NCBI RefSeq assembly: GCF_015351765.1
Contig: NZ_JADKQA010000002.1
Coordinates: 392,913-456,912, forward strand
DNA length: 64,000 nucleotides
Direction of reading: 5' to 3'
DNA from: Clostridium vitabionis
Lineage (GTDB): Bacteria; Bacillota; Clostridia; Lachnospirales; Lachnospiraceae
A model generated the notes under the pieces. It ran no database searches, had not been told where the DNA came from, and worked only from the letters and a program-made list of their open reading frames with translations. This document shows positions 52,565-61,478 of this stretch, one piece after another. The number at the start of each line of letters is the position of its first letter. The stretch's first letter is position 1. Made by a program: the position numbers and the translations under genes.

Positions 52565-55033
52565 ATGATGCGTTATTTCGGATGCCTGTTTCTGGATAAT
52601 GAGAAGGACATGATTGTCAGCCTTTATCGGGAGGAGAAGCGCCTTTTATACGAGCTGGAGACCCCGAACCATCATTCCGGGAATCTCATCCGGAATTTCG
52701 CGAGGCTTGGCGGGCTGCCGCTCAGTACGAATCAGAAGGGGCTGCTCTGCATCCGCGGGGAGGTGCCCTGTTATATCGACGCGGAGAACCGAGAGGTCTA
52801 TATCCTGCGGTTTGCGAACACCAAGGTCGCGAACATTTACCCGGACGGGCGCATCGAGATGAAGGGATCCGTCCCGGCGATCGCGAAGACCCTGATGAGC
52901 CAGACCAAGGACTACCGGGGGGATGCCGCCCAGACCATTTTCAAGACGTACATTCTCCGTGATGAGAAGTTCCGGGGCGACCTGCACACGCACATGAACG
53001 GGAATCTTTCGCCGGATATCCTGATCGCGATGGGGATCGCCCACCAGATCCGCTACCCGCGCTATTATGTCAAAAAGCTCGGGCTTAAGCTGACTAAGCG
53101 CCAGGAGGAGCTTCTCACGGAGCAGCATGACCGGGTGGCGAGCCAGTTTGTGAATTCGGGGCTGACGGGAAAATATCTGGAGCGGCGGATCAACGACAAT
53201 ACGTTTATCAATTTCGCCGACCTGATCCTGAACAATCTCGGCAACGCGGAGCAGAATATCGTGGCGATCCGCAATTCCCTGGCGGTCCTCAAGGACGGCC
53301 AGGCGGTATTTACCAATCTGGAAAAGGTCTACCTCTACCGCTATGTGTTTACGAAGGGACAGGAATCGGAAAAGAAGATAAAATTCCGAAATATCGAAAA
53401 AATTCCGGACGACACCGTGCGGGGCGCGCTGGAACAGATGCTGGCCGACCGGGACAATCCGGAATACTGGAACAACAGCATTTTTCAGGACTGCCTGCTG
53501 TGGATCGCGAGAGCGTATATGAAGCAGGGGATCCGCTACGTGGAAATCAGCGATACGACGCTGGTCAAGAAGTACGAGTCGCTGTCCATGCTGACCGAGG
53601 TGCATGAGGTGATGCCCCAGATTTACCGGGAGACCGGTGTGCTGATCCGCTTTCTGGCGGCGATGCGCCGGATTCCGCTCACGATCATCAAGGACGCGGT
53701 CACGCCGTCGGATTACCTGCAGAAGAACCTGGTCGCGCTGAGCGCGGTGGCGCTTGACCCGTATGTCGCCGGCTGCGACTTTGTCGGGGAGGAGGTCAAC
53801 GATATTTCTGATCTCGCGCCGCTCTTCCGGGATATTGACCAGATCGCCGCGAAGGATCCGGATTTTGTGATCCGGGTTCACGCGGGGGAAAATGACGGCC
53901 TCCGGGATAATGTCGCCCACAGTATTGCCTGCGTCCGCGGCGGGCTTGCGCCGGGGCAGGGCATGCCGAAGATGCGGATCGGCCACGGCCTGTATACCTG
54001 CGGCCTCCGGACCGCGAAGGGGAAGAAGCTTCTCCGGGAGCTTCGGGAGAACGGCGTTGTCCTGGAGTTCCAGCTGACCTCGAATGTTCGCCTGAATAAC
54101 CTGAACAGCCTGGACAATCATCCGCTGCATGAATATCTCCGGGCGGGGATCCCCTGCGTCCAGGGGACGGACGGCGCGGCGCTCTACGGCACGAACCCGA
54201 TCGACGAGCAGCTGTCGCTGGAAAAGCTCCTGCACCTGACCGCCGCGGAGATGAAGCAGATGAAGGAGGCGGAGACCTCCGTGATCGGGGACGGGGAGGC
54301 GGCGTTCCGCCGCAAGGACAGGGCTTTCCGCGACCTTCTCGCCGGGAGGACGCTCGAGACGGTCCTTCTCCGGAAAATGGAAGAGTATGAGGATGCCCAC
54401 GCTTCCGCGGACTGGAAGTTCCGACGCAGGGGCCGGGAGGAATCCGCGACGGTTCTCCGGGAGAAGATCCGGGAACTTCCCTGGGACGTCACCCCGGTCA
54501 TCCTCGCCGGCGGGAGCTTTAACACCGAGCGCCGCACGACGAGGGTCAGCCCGGAGGGGACGCGGGAGATCGACCGCCTGATGGAGGTGCTTGATCCCTC
54601 GGAGGTGATTTTTGTGACCGGATACCGGATGAGCGGATATGAAAAGTATCTGCTGGATCACAATACAAAGCATTTTCCGGTATACTGTTTTGTGCCGTCG
54701 CTCATCACCGGGATGGAGAAGAACCGGATTCTCCGGGAAAATGTCTATGTCCGGGTTTCCACGGAGAGCGAGGGCGCTGCGATCTACAAGAGCTTTAATT
54801 ATGAGATTTTTGAGCGGCGGCCGTCCGTCGTCATCGCGATGGACGGCAATTCCGCCGGGGAAAACCTGATTCAGGAAGCCAGGAACGGCAAGGGAAAATC
54901 GGAGATTTTTGTCTGGGAGAAGGCCAAGGCGCTCCGCCGGAAGGCGGAGTCCCTGGAGGGCTATGTGCATCTGTTCGGGGGAAATGCGCCTCTTGCGGAA
55001 CAGATCCGGAAACTGCAGGGGGATCGTGAGTGA
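52565..55033 (+). CDS. Large adenosine-deaminase-like amidohydrolase with SLOG-like C-terminal domain
   Basis: About 822 residues from ATG 52565 (GAGAAGGAG upstream). Residues 1-130 are a beta-rich N-terminal region of unknown fold. The amidohydrolase barrel (about 135-590) shows the metal pair HxH in GDLHTHMNG (140), HAGEND (439), GHGL (474), TSNVRL (505) and GTDGAALYGT (535). Normal ADA has S/N-T-D-D-P, so the second Asp is Gly here and the substrate may differ. Residues about 640-822 form a separate Rossmann-like unit (VILAGGSFNTERRT, EVIFVTGYRMSGYEKYL, VVIAMDGNSAGENLI) like SLOG/LOG nucleotide-binding domains. Ordinary ADA has about 340 residues. The stop overlaps the next start (TGATG). 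Confidence 0.75.
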   Translation: MMRYFGCLFLDNEKDMIVSLYREEKRLLYELETPNHHSGNLIRNFARLGGLPLSTNQKGLLCIRGEVPCYIDAENREVYILRFANTKVANIYPDGRIEMKGSVPAIAKTLMSQTKDYRGDAAQTIFKTYILRDEKFRGDLHTHMNGNLSPDILIAMGIAHQIRYPRYYVKKLGLKLTKRQEELLTEQHDRVASQFVNSGLTGKYLERRINDNTFINFADLILNNLGNAEQNIVAIRNSLAVLKDGQAVFTNLEKVYLYRYVFTKGQESEKKIKFRNIEKIPDDTVRGALEQMLADRDNPEYWNNSIFQDCLLWIARAYMKQGIRYVEISDTTLVKKYESLSMLTEVHEVMPQIYRETGVLIRFLAAMRRIPLTIIKDAVTPSDYLQKNLVALSAVALDPYVAGCDFVGEEVNDISDLAPLFRDIDQIAAKDPDFVIRVHAGENDGLRDNVAHSIACVRGGLAPGQGMPKMRIGHGLYTCGLRTAKGKKLLRELRENGVVLEFQLTSNVRLNNLNSLDNHPLHEYLRAGIPCVQGTDGAALYGTNPIDEQLSLEKLLHLTAAEMKQMKEAETSVIGDGEAAFRRKDRAFRDLLAGRTLETVLLRKMEEYEDAHASADWKFRRRGREESATVLREKIRELPWDVTPVILAGGSFNTERRTTRVSPEGTREIDRLMEVLDPSEVIFVTGYRMSGYEKYLLDHNTKHFPVYCFVPSLITGMEKNRILRENVYVRVSTESEGAAIYKSFNYEIFERRPSVVIAMDGNSAGENLIQEARNGKGKSEIFVWEKAKALRRKAESLEGYVHLFGGNAPLAEQIRKLQGDRE

Positions 55034-56505
55034 TGCAGCTGAACTCTCTTGTTTTTTTGCTTTTTTTTGCCGGCGCGGCGCTGGTGTATGATCTGCTTCC
55101 GGGTAAGTTCCAGGTTTTTGCCCTGCTGGTGTTTAATGCCCTGTTCTATGCCTCGTGGACAGGCGGGAATGGGAAGGCTTTCCTGCCGCTGGTTTTTGTC
55201 ATCCTGCTCACCTGGGGCGGGACATGGATCCTGTCAGGGATGCAGCGTGCCGGCGCCCGCTGGCTTTTTGCCGTGCTCGTCGTTCTCACCCTGCTCCCGC
55301 TCCTGGCCTTCAAATACAGCAATTTTTTCCTGGAGAATCTTGACCGCGCACGCGGCGCGGCGTTCCATCCGCTCAGCCTCGCGGCGCCGCTCGGCCTGAG
55401 CTTTTTCACCTTCCAGGCGCTCGGCTACCTGATCGATGTCTACCAGGGAAAGACATCCCCGGAGCGCTCCCTTGTCCGCTATGCGGCATACGTCTCATTT
55501 TTCCCGACGATCACCGCCGGGCCGATCGGGCGGTCGGACGGGCTGCTCCGGCAGCTGCAGGGGGACGGGAAGCGGAGGCTAAGATACGAGAATCTCCGGG
55601 ATGGGGGCATCCTGTTTTTGTTCGGCATGTTTGTGAAGCTTGTCCTAGCCGGCCGGTTTGCCGCTGTCGCGGACACGGTGTTTGCGGACGACATGCGCTA
55701 CGGCGGGGCAGTGCTCTTTCTGGCGGCGGTCTTCTATACCCTGCAGATCTACTGCGATTTCGCGTCTTACTCGCTTCTCGCGCTCGGCCTGGCGAAAATG
55801 CTCGGGATTCAGGTTATCGACAATTTCCGGGCCCCGTATTTCTCGGAGAGTATCCGGGAGTTCTGGCGCCGGTGGCATATTTCGCTCTCGACCTGGTTCC
55901 GGGATTATGTCTACATCCCGCTCGGCGGGAACCGCTGTTCCAAGGCGAGAAAGTGGGGAAATGTTCTCGTGACGTTTCTTGTGAGCGGCCTCTGGCATGG
56001 CGCGGACTGGACGTTCCTTTTCTGGGGCGGCCTTCACGGCGTCTACCAGATTGCCGGCGATCTCACCAAGCCCGTGCGCACGGCGATCGTGCGGAAAACC
56101 GGCATGGATACGGAAACCGCGAGCACGCACATTTTCCGGAAGGCCTTTACGTTTTTGTGCGTCACCTTTGCCTGGATCCTCTTCCGGAGTGACGGGATGC
56201 ACAGCACAATCCGCTATATCCGGCGGATGGTTACAGAGCCGCGGCTCTGGGAGCTGACAGACGGGACATTGTCGGGGCTCGGGCTGGACAGCCTGGAGCT
56301 GACGGTTCTCCTCATCGCGTTCCTGGTTCTCTACCAGGCGGACCGGGTGAAGTACCGCACGGGGGAAAATCTCGATGCCGTGCTCGGGCGGCAGAATGCC
56401 TGGTTTCGCATCCTTGTTGTCTTGTCTCTGATTCTCGCGACACTGATCTTCGGGGAATACGGGCCGCAGTTCAGCGCGCAGGCATTTATCTATATGCAGT
56501 TTTAA
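55033..56505 (+). CDS. MBOAT-family O-acyltransferase (AlgI/DltB-like)
   Basis: 490 residues, about ten membrane segments. Motifs: FLAAVFYTLQIYCDFASYS, FSESIREFWRRWHISLSTWF, YIPLGGNR, and FLVSGLWHGADWTFLFWGGLHG with the catalytic His of MBOAT enzymes. Starts within the stop of the previous gene (TGATG). Followed 11 bases later by an SGNH-type partner, so the pair acetylates an extracytoplasmic polymer, using membrane-transferred acyl groups. Confidence 0.95.
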   Translation: MQLNSLVFLLFFAGAALVYDLLPGKFQVFALLVFNALFYASWTGGNGKAFLPLVFVILLTWGGTWILSGMQRAGARWLFAVLVVLTLLPLLAFKYSNFFLENLDRARGAAFHPLSLAAPLGLSFFTFQALGYLIDVYQGKTSPERSLVRYAAYVSFFPTITAGPIGRSDGLLRQLQGDGKRRLRYENLRDGGILFLFGMFVKLVLAGRFAAVADTVFADDMRYGGAVLFLAAVFYTLQIYCDFASYSLLALGLAKMLGIQVIDNFRAPYFSESIREFWRRWHISLSTWFRDYVYIPLGGNRCSKARKWGNVLVTFLVSGLWHGADWTFLFWGGLHGVYQIAGDLTKPVRTAIVRKTGMDTETASTHIFRKAFTFLCVTFAWILFRSDGMHSTIRYIRRMVTEPRLWELTDGTLSGLGLDSLELTVLLIAFLVLYQADRVKYRTGENLDAVLGRQNAWFRILVVLSLILATLIFGEYGPQFSAQAFIYMQF

Positions 56506-56516
56506 GGGAGGTCGGA

Positions 56517-58067
56517 ATGAAAAATCGGGTGATTTCCCTGGCGGTGTTCGGCCTTCTCCTTATTCTTTCGCTGTTTAGCGTATGGCGGGCGCTGTCCTTC
56601 AAGTATATCGACGGGATCCGCCAGGCGGAAATGTTCTACCGGCAGCCGGAAAACAGCATTGATGTGCTCTGCGTCGGCTCGAGCCACTGTTTCTGTGATC
56701 TTGACCCGGGGGAAATGTACCGCTATGCGGGGATCGCGGCGTACGATTTCTCGGCGAGCGAGCAGCCGTTCTGGTATTCGTATGAGGACATCCGGACAGC
56801 GCTGAAGACGCAGAAGCCGAAGCTCGTCGTCCTTGAGGGGTACGCGGCGATCCATGTCCCCGTGGACAGTGAGAGCAGCCGGGTGATCAAGAATACGTTC
56901 GGGCTCAGGGCTGCGGACCGGTTCCGGGCGATTCTCGGTGCAGAGAGCCGGGCGGATGCCCCGGATTATCTTCTGGGCTACCGGTGGTGGCATTCCCGCT
57001 GGCGGGATCTTCATGAGGATGACTTTGAGAAGACGGATGTCTACCGGAACGAGGATTTCAAGGGAGGAACGTATGCCTCCGGAACGAAGCCGCAGGAGAG
57101 GCCGGCGGTGGAAAATTTCTCCAAAGAATCGCTTCCCCTGCAGGAGCGGGAGGAGGAGTTCTTCCGGAAGATCATGGAGCTGTGCCGGGAGAAGCAGGTC
57201 CCGGTTCTGGTCATGGTGTCGCCATATATCCTGACGGAGGCGGACCAGATGCATTTTCAGGCGCTGCGGGACATCGCGGAGGATTATCAGGCGCCCTTCG
57301 TGAACTTTAACTCCGCGGCGTGGTACGGGAAGCTCGGGCTGGATTTTTCCACGGATTTTGCGGAGGAAAGCCATCTGAATTACCGAGGGAACCGGAAGCT
57401 CACCGACGCGCTTTGCGACCTGCTGAGGGGCGGGGAGGACGCGGATACGGGAAATGCGCCTGCCGGGATTCCCGATCTTCCGGACCGGCGCGGGGATGCG
57501 GCCTATGCCTCCTGGGCCGGGTATGCGGCGGATATGGAGGCGCAGGCGGCGATGTTTGGCCTCCGGGATGCGGATTCGGCAGAGGCTCTGCTTGACGGCA
57601 TCAGCGGCAATGCGGATCTCTGTACCTATCTTGTGACTTATTCTGACACGGCGCAGATCGACCGGGAGACCGGACTTTCCGCGAAACTTTGGGGCGGAAG
57701 CGCGCCCGCGGGTGGAGCTGCGCCAACAGGCGGAAGCGCGCCTGCGGGTGGATCTGCTTCTGTGAATCCATTTACGCCGGAGGATGGGGCGGTGTACCGG
57801 ATCGCCGGTGGGACGGCTGAGCTTCTCGGAAGCGGAACCTACTTCTGTGAGGATGAACTGGATCACCGGACGCTGTCCATCCGGCGGACGCTCGACCCGG
57901 ATACCGGCGAGGCACTGTCTCACTCGATTTTCTACAAGGATCATGAGTATCTGGATGATGCGTCGGGGGACTGGCTGGTGATCTACGACGAGCGTTGCCG
58001 GGATCTTGCGGCGGTGTACAGGATCGGCGTGGGCGAAGACGGGGAGGTTACGCTGGCGAAGAAATGA
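56517..58067 (+). CDS. SGNH-like acyltransferase partner of MBOAT (AlgJ/DltD-like)
   Basis: 516 residues. Signal anchor (VISLAVFGLLLILSLFSVW), then the SGNH fold: DVLCVGSSHCFCDLDP (Ser), VLEGYAAIHV, VMVSPYILTEADQ, and DFAEESHLNYRGN (Asp and His). After about residue 390 a low-complexity repeat of GGSAPAGG/GGAAPTGG units leads to an extra C-terminal domain of about 110 residues (EDGAVYRIAGGTAELLGSG) not found in the core family. GGGAGG precedes the ATG at about 5 bases. Acts outside the membrane with the MBOAT protein. Confidence 0.85.
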   Translation: MKNRVISLAVFGLLLILSLFSVWRALSFKYIDGIRQAEMFYRQPENSIDVLCVGSSHCFCDLDPGEMYRYAGIAAYDFSASEQPFWYSYEDIRTALKTQKPKLVVLEGYAAIHVPVDSESSRVIKNTFGLRAADRFRAILGAESRADAPDYLLGYRWWHSRWRDLHEDDFEKTDVYRNEDFKGGTYASGTKPQERPAVENFSKESLPLQEREEEFFRKIMELCREKQVPVLVMVSPYILTEADQMHFQALRDIAEDYQAPFVNFNSAAWYGKLGLDFSTDFAEESHLNYRGNRKLTDALCDLLRGGEDADTGNAPAGIPDLPDRRGDAAYASWAGYAADMEAQAAMFGLRDADSAEALLDGISGNADLCTYLVTYSDTAQIDRETGLSAKLWGGSAPAGGAAPTGGSAPAGGSASVNPFTPEDGAVYRIAGGTAELLGSGTYFCEDELDHRTLSIRRTLDPDTGEALSHSIFYKDHEYLDDASGDWLVIYDERCRDLAAVYRIGVGEDGEVTLAKK

Positions 58068-58084
58068 AGGTAAACGTAACAAAA

Positions 58085-58110
58085 GAAGCCGGGGCTCACG
58101 CTCCGGCTTC
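58085..58110. terminator. Hairpin between convergent genes
   Basis: GAAGCCGG (58085-58092) pairs with CCGGCTTC (58103-58110). The T-run is weak. Confidence 0.6.
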
Positions 58111-58187
58111 TCGGGAAATTGTCGTCATGCAGCGATTTTATCGGCGCGTCGGATCTGCGACCGCGTGGGAAGGCCGGAATAGAGGGG

Positions 58188-58631
58188 TCAGCCAATCCAC
58201 TCGCCGTTCTGGTCCACCCGGTATCCGTCGGGGGTGTAGCCGTTCGTTAAGAGTGAGCCGTCGCTTGTCAGGTAGTACCAGCGGTCATTCAGATTGATCC
58301 AGCAGTCATGTGCCATCGCACCGCTGTCGAAGAGGAAGTACCACTTGCCTCCGGAGCGCGCCCAGCCCTTCTTCATGACGCCGTCCGCGTTCAGAAAGTA
58401 CCAGGTGCCGTTGTTGTTGAGCCAGCCTTTCCGCATCGTGCCGTTGTCGTTGAAGAAGTACCAGTAACTGCCGATTTTCTTCCAGCCGATCGCGCTCTTG
58501 CCATTTTCCACATAGTACCAGTCATCCGCCCTCTGTTCCCAGCGCCCGGCGTAGGCGGAAAGAGGTGTTGCGACGAGGAGCGAGCAGAGAAGGGCAGTGC
58601 CGGCGAGAAGATTTGCGAGTTTCTTTTTCAT
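58188..58631 (-). CDS. Secreted cell-wall-binding repeat protein
   Basis: 147 residues from ATG 58631, which is 8 bases after GGGGGAA. Signal peptide ending PLSAYAG, then five to six choline-binding-type repeats of about 20 residues (DWYYVENGKSAIGWKKIG, YWYFFNDNGTMRKGW, TWYFLNADGVMKKGW, KWYFLFDSGAM, RWYYLTSDGSLLTNG, each with aromatic W-Y-Y/F). No catalytic domain. It probably binds wall teichoic or choline-like polymer. Confidence 0.9.
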   Translation of the reverse strand: MKKKLANLLAGTALLCSLLVATPLSAYAGRWEQRADDWYYVENGKSAIGWKKIGSYWYFFNDNGTMRKGWLNNNGTWYFLNADGVMKKGWARSGGKWYFLFDSGAMAHDCWINLNDRWYYLTSDGSLLTNGYTPDGYRVDQNGEWIG

Positions 58632-58866
58632 GATCATTTCCCCCTTGGGTTCAGGCAGAAGGACAGCCGGAGCCGGCAGCCAGCCGCTCAGGTTCTCCCA
58701 GGTATTGAGGAATAATTTCTAGTAATATTTTAAAATGTTCTTAAGATTCTAGCAATATACAAATATCTTACAAATTATTTTCCATTGAGAGACCTGAGAT
58801 GATATGATACACTGATCCATAACGAAAGATGGGAATAAGACGAATGGGAAAGGAAGTTGATGTTTC

Positions 58867-59397
58867 GTGAAATGTCCTGATTGCGGACGTGATATTCCGG
58901 ACGGCGCGAGGGTCTGCCCCTTCTGCGGGAAGCGCATCATCCGGATTAAGCCAAAGTCGATCTGCCCGAATTGCGGTGCCGAGGTTCCGGACGGGGCTTC
59001 GGCCTGCCCGGGCTGCGGCAGGGCGGTGAGAAGGCGTACGGAGGAGGAGAAGAGGGAGGCGGAGCGGCAGATGCGCGCCGCGGCGGATTCCCGCCGGCCG
59101 GCGTTGAAGCCGGAGGCCGGAGGAACGCCTTCCGGGGGTCATTTGCCCGGCGGCCGGTTTCCCGCGTTTTTTGCCGGATTCGGCACCAGTCAGATGAGCC
59201 TCGGGCGGACGATCCTGATCGCGGTCATCGCCGCGCTCATCCTCGCGGGGGCGGATGTCCTCTATCTTGCCGGTGGGGAGATGCAGGCAGGGCCGGGAAA
59301 ACTGATCACGGTCTTTCTGCTGGTTTTTGCGGTGCTCACTGTCCTGATCACCGCGCTGCTCCTGCTGATCCGGAAACGCATGGGGAGATCGTCGTAA
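58867..59397 (+). CDS. Double zinc-ribbon membrane protein
   Basis: 176 residues from GTG 58867. Two zinc ribbons, KCPDCGRDIPDGARVCPFCGK (CxxC...CxxC, given by its ends CPDC and CPFC) and CPNCG...CPGCG, are followed by a charged helix, a linker and two transmembrane helices (ILIAVIAALILAGADVLYL; LITVFLLVFAVLTVLITALL). Three bases separate it from the transporter gene. Function unknown. Confidence 0.75.
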   Translation: MKCPDCGRDIPDGARVCPFCGKRIIRIKPKSICPNCGAEVPDGASACPGCGRAVRRRTEEEKREAERQMRAAADSRRPALKPEAGGTPSGGHLPGGRFPAFFAGFGTSQMSLGRTILIAVIAALILAGADVLYLAGGEMQAGPGKLITVFLLVFAVLTVLITALLLLIRKRMGRSS

Positions 59398-59400
59398 GAT

Positions 59401-60282
59401 ATGGATAAGAAAGGGAAAGGTGCGCTCTGCGCCCTGGCCGGCGGCCTGTGCTGGGGAATCTCCGGGTCGATCGGCCAGTTTGTGTTCACCCATACGGAAA
59501 TGCAGACCGAGTGGCTGGTTCCGATCCGCCTGTTCAGCGCCGGCGTGATCATCATGCTCTGGAATCTCCGGAAGTACCGGGGGGAGATCCTGAAACCCTG
59601 GCGGAATCGGCGGGATATCCTGGATCTTTTTGTCTATTCGATCCTTGGTGTCGGGTGCAGCCAGCTGTTTTATTTCCGGACGATCCAGTTCTCCACGGCA
59701 GGAGTGGCGACAATTCTCCAGGATCTCTCCCCCGTACCGATTCTCCTCTGGACCTGCCTGGCGGCGAGGCGGAGGCCGAGAGCGCCGGAGATCGCCAGCA
59801 TTTTCCTGGCACTCATCGGGGTGTTCCTGATCACCACTCACGGGCGTGCCGGATCATTTTCGGTATCCGAAACTGCGCTTGGAAGCGGCATTCTCTGCGC
59901 GCTTGCGGTGGCGGTCTATAATGTCCAGCCGGTGCGCCTTCTTAAGCGCTACCCCATGCTGGTCGTACAGAGCTGGTCATTTCTCCTGAGCGGCATGATG
60001 TTCATGGTGTTCTTCCGGCCGTGGTCATACCATTATGTCCCGGGCGGCATCGCGCTTCTCTGCATCGCGGCAGTCATCGCGATCGGAAATCTTCTCGCGT
60101 TTCCCCTCTATATGCAGGGGGTCGCGGAGATCGGGGGAAAGAAAGCGAACCTCTACGGGTTCATGGAACCGGTATCCGCGGCGATCATCAGTACAGTCTG
60201 CCTCGGGAGCCCGTTTACCGTTTTTGATGCCGTGGGGTTTGTCTGTGTCTTCCTGATGATGGTGCTGATTTCCTCCGGGTGA
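59401..60282 (+). CDS. EamA/DMT-superfamily transporter
   Basis: 293 residues, ten transmembrane helices in two EamA repeats (ALAGGLCWGISGSIGQF at the start; FSTAGVATILQDLSPVPILLW; YGFMEPVSAAIISTVCLGS). Typical of carboxylate/amino-acid-type DMT permeases. Likely co-transcribed with the zinc-ribbon gene. Substrate unknown. Confidence 0.9.
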   Translation: MDKKGKGALCALAGGLCWGISGSIGQFVFTHTEMQTEWLVPIRLFSAGVIIMLWNLRKYRGEILKPWRNRRDILDLFVYSILGVGCSQLFYFRTIQFSTAGVATILQDLSPVPILLWTCLAARRRPRAPEIASIFLALIGVFLITTHGRAGSFSVSETALGSGILCALAVAVYNVQPVRLLKRYPMLVVQSWSFLLSGMMFMVFFRPWSYHYVPGGIALLCIAAVIAIGNLLAFPLYMQGVAEIGGKKANLYGFMEPVSAAIISTVCLGSPFTVFDAVGFVCVFLMMVLISSG

Positions 60283-60407
60283 GCGGATATGCGTGCGCGG
60301 CTCGCGACAGTTTCGCCGTGCGTGTGGGACGATAGGGTGCCATGGAGAGCCCCGCGCAGGCCGCGGCGGCAAGGGGCGCTGGGTGTCCTTCGTGTTGGGC
60401 TATGCGG

Positions 60408-60986
60408 TCAGAGTACCCCGCGGAGGAAAATCTCCAGGCCGATGCCGATGAGGATGATGCCGCCGAGGATGGCGGCTTTGCCGGAGAGCTTTGTCCCGAC
60501 CGTCCGCCCGATGATCAGTCCGCCGATGCAGATGATGAAGGTGACCACGGCGATGATCAGGGAACAGACGAAGGCGGACGGGAAGGAATAGCCGGCGATG
60601 GTGAAGCCCACGGAGAGGGCGTCGATCGAGGTGGCGATTCCCTGCATCATGAGCGCGGAGAAGGAGACCCCGGGATCGTCCTCGCCGATTTCTCCGCCGC
60701 GAAGCCCTTCCAGCAGCATTTTCCCGCCGATCCAGGCGAGAAGGAGAAGGGCGATCCAGGGGATAAATTTCTGGAAAGCGGTGAAGAAGAGAAGAACCGT
60801 GTGGACGCAGACCCAGCCGAGCATGGGCATGAGCCACTGGAAAAATCCGTAGGTGCCGGCGATGGCGGACATGCGCATTTTCCCCATGGTGGGCTCCCGG
60901 AGCCCGTTGGCCATCGAGACGGAGAAGGCGTCCATGGCGAGGCCGACGCCGAGCAGGGCGCTGTTGGCAATAAAGAATGCGTTCAT
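60408..60986 (-). CDS. mntP: Manganese efflux pump MntP
   Basis: 192 residues, six helices. Two repeats with the family Asp residues in GVGLAMDAFSVSMANGL and GIATSIDALSVGFTIAGYSF, plus LLLLAWIGGKML and a C-terminal GGIILIGIGLEIFL. AGGAGG lies 10 bases before ATG 60986. A leader terminator at 61013-61040 suggests attenuation control. Confidence 0.95.
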   Translation of the reverse strand: MNAFFIANSALLGVGLAMDAFSVSMANGLREPTMGKMRMSAIAGTYGFFQWLMPMLGWVCVHTVLLFFTAFQKFIPWIALLLLAWIGGKMLLEGLRGGEIGEDDPGVSFSALMMQGIATSIDALSVGFTIAGYSFPSAFVCSLIIAVVTFIICIGGLIIGRTVGTKLSGKAAILGGIILIGIGLEIFLRGVL

Positions 60987-61012
60987 CAATTAAGAAACCT
61001 CCTGCAAAAAAA

Positions 61013-61040
61013 GACCGGATGCGGCGGACCGCACCTGGCC
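61013..61040 (-). terminator. Leader terminator/attenuator directly upstream of mntP
   Basis: On the minus strand GGCCAGGTGCGG, loop, CCGCATCCGGTC, then seven T, ending just before the AGGAGG of mntP. A + strand T-run also follows it. A terminator in this place implies a read-through switch. No yybP-ykoY (Mn) riboswitch core was recognised; GGCGGTACC at 61070-61079 resembles a T-box string. Confidence 0.6.
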
Positions 61041-61345
61041 TTTTTCTACAAAGGAACCTGATCGGGAGCTGGTACCGCCTGCACAAAACAGATACCGTAA
61101 GTCTCGCAAATTAAGGCAGGCCAGACCCCATGGGCCAGTATGTTGACATGCCGCGCAGAGCGCTTGCTACTCCCTCACCACATTAGGATTGATTCTACCC
61201 TGAAAAGAGATGGCCGTCAACAGAAAGAAAAATTTTCCTGCGGGCAGAGCCTGCTGCCCGGCAGAAAGATTCTGTGTGCCGCGGATGGTGCCGGCGTGGA
61301 CATTTTCCGGTTTGGGCGGTATACTGGTCAGGTCAAATGAATATG

Positions 61346-61428
61346 CTCTGCTGGGGGTGCCTTTCGGCTGAGAAATGTCTTCGGACGTTACCCTGAGAAC
61401 TTGATCCGGTTCATACCGGCGTAAGGAA
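61346..61428 (+). promoter_or_regulatory. TPP riboswitch (THI element)
   Basis: Conserved parts in order: GGGGGTGCC, GGCTGAGA, ACCCTGAGAACTTGATCCGG and TACCGGCGTAAGGAA. They match the thiamin-pyrophosphate aptamer, with the variable P3 stem TGTCTTCGGACG between. Confidence 0.95.
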
Positions 61429-61440
61429 TGCACAGTTGGT

Positions 61441-61478
61441 CCTCCCCGCAGGCGTTTGTCCCAGAGGGAGGTTTTTTT
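61441..61478 (+). terminator. Riboswitch expression platform (terminator hiding the ribosome-binding site)
   Basis: CCTCCC (61441-61446) pairs with GGGAGG (61466-61471), followed by seven T that run straight into the ATG at 61479. The GGGAGG is the ribosome-binding site, so the hairpin can block both transcription and translation. Confidence 0.85.

Noticed and set aside
52646-54970. Very long minus-strand open frame across the deaminase-like gene
   Set aside because: High GC content leaves the reverse strand open; no domains, Arg/His/Pro-rich, and the plus strand carries a clear enzyme.
52565-55033. Calling the deaminase-like gene RdrB of RADAR
   Set aside because: No RdrA-type ATPase is adjacent; neighbours are a hydrolase and acylation genes, and the active-site D-D pair is altered.
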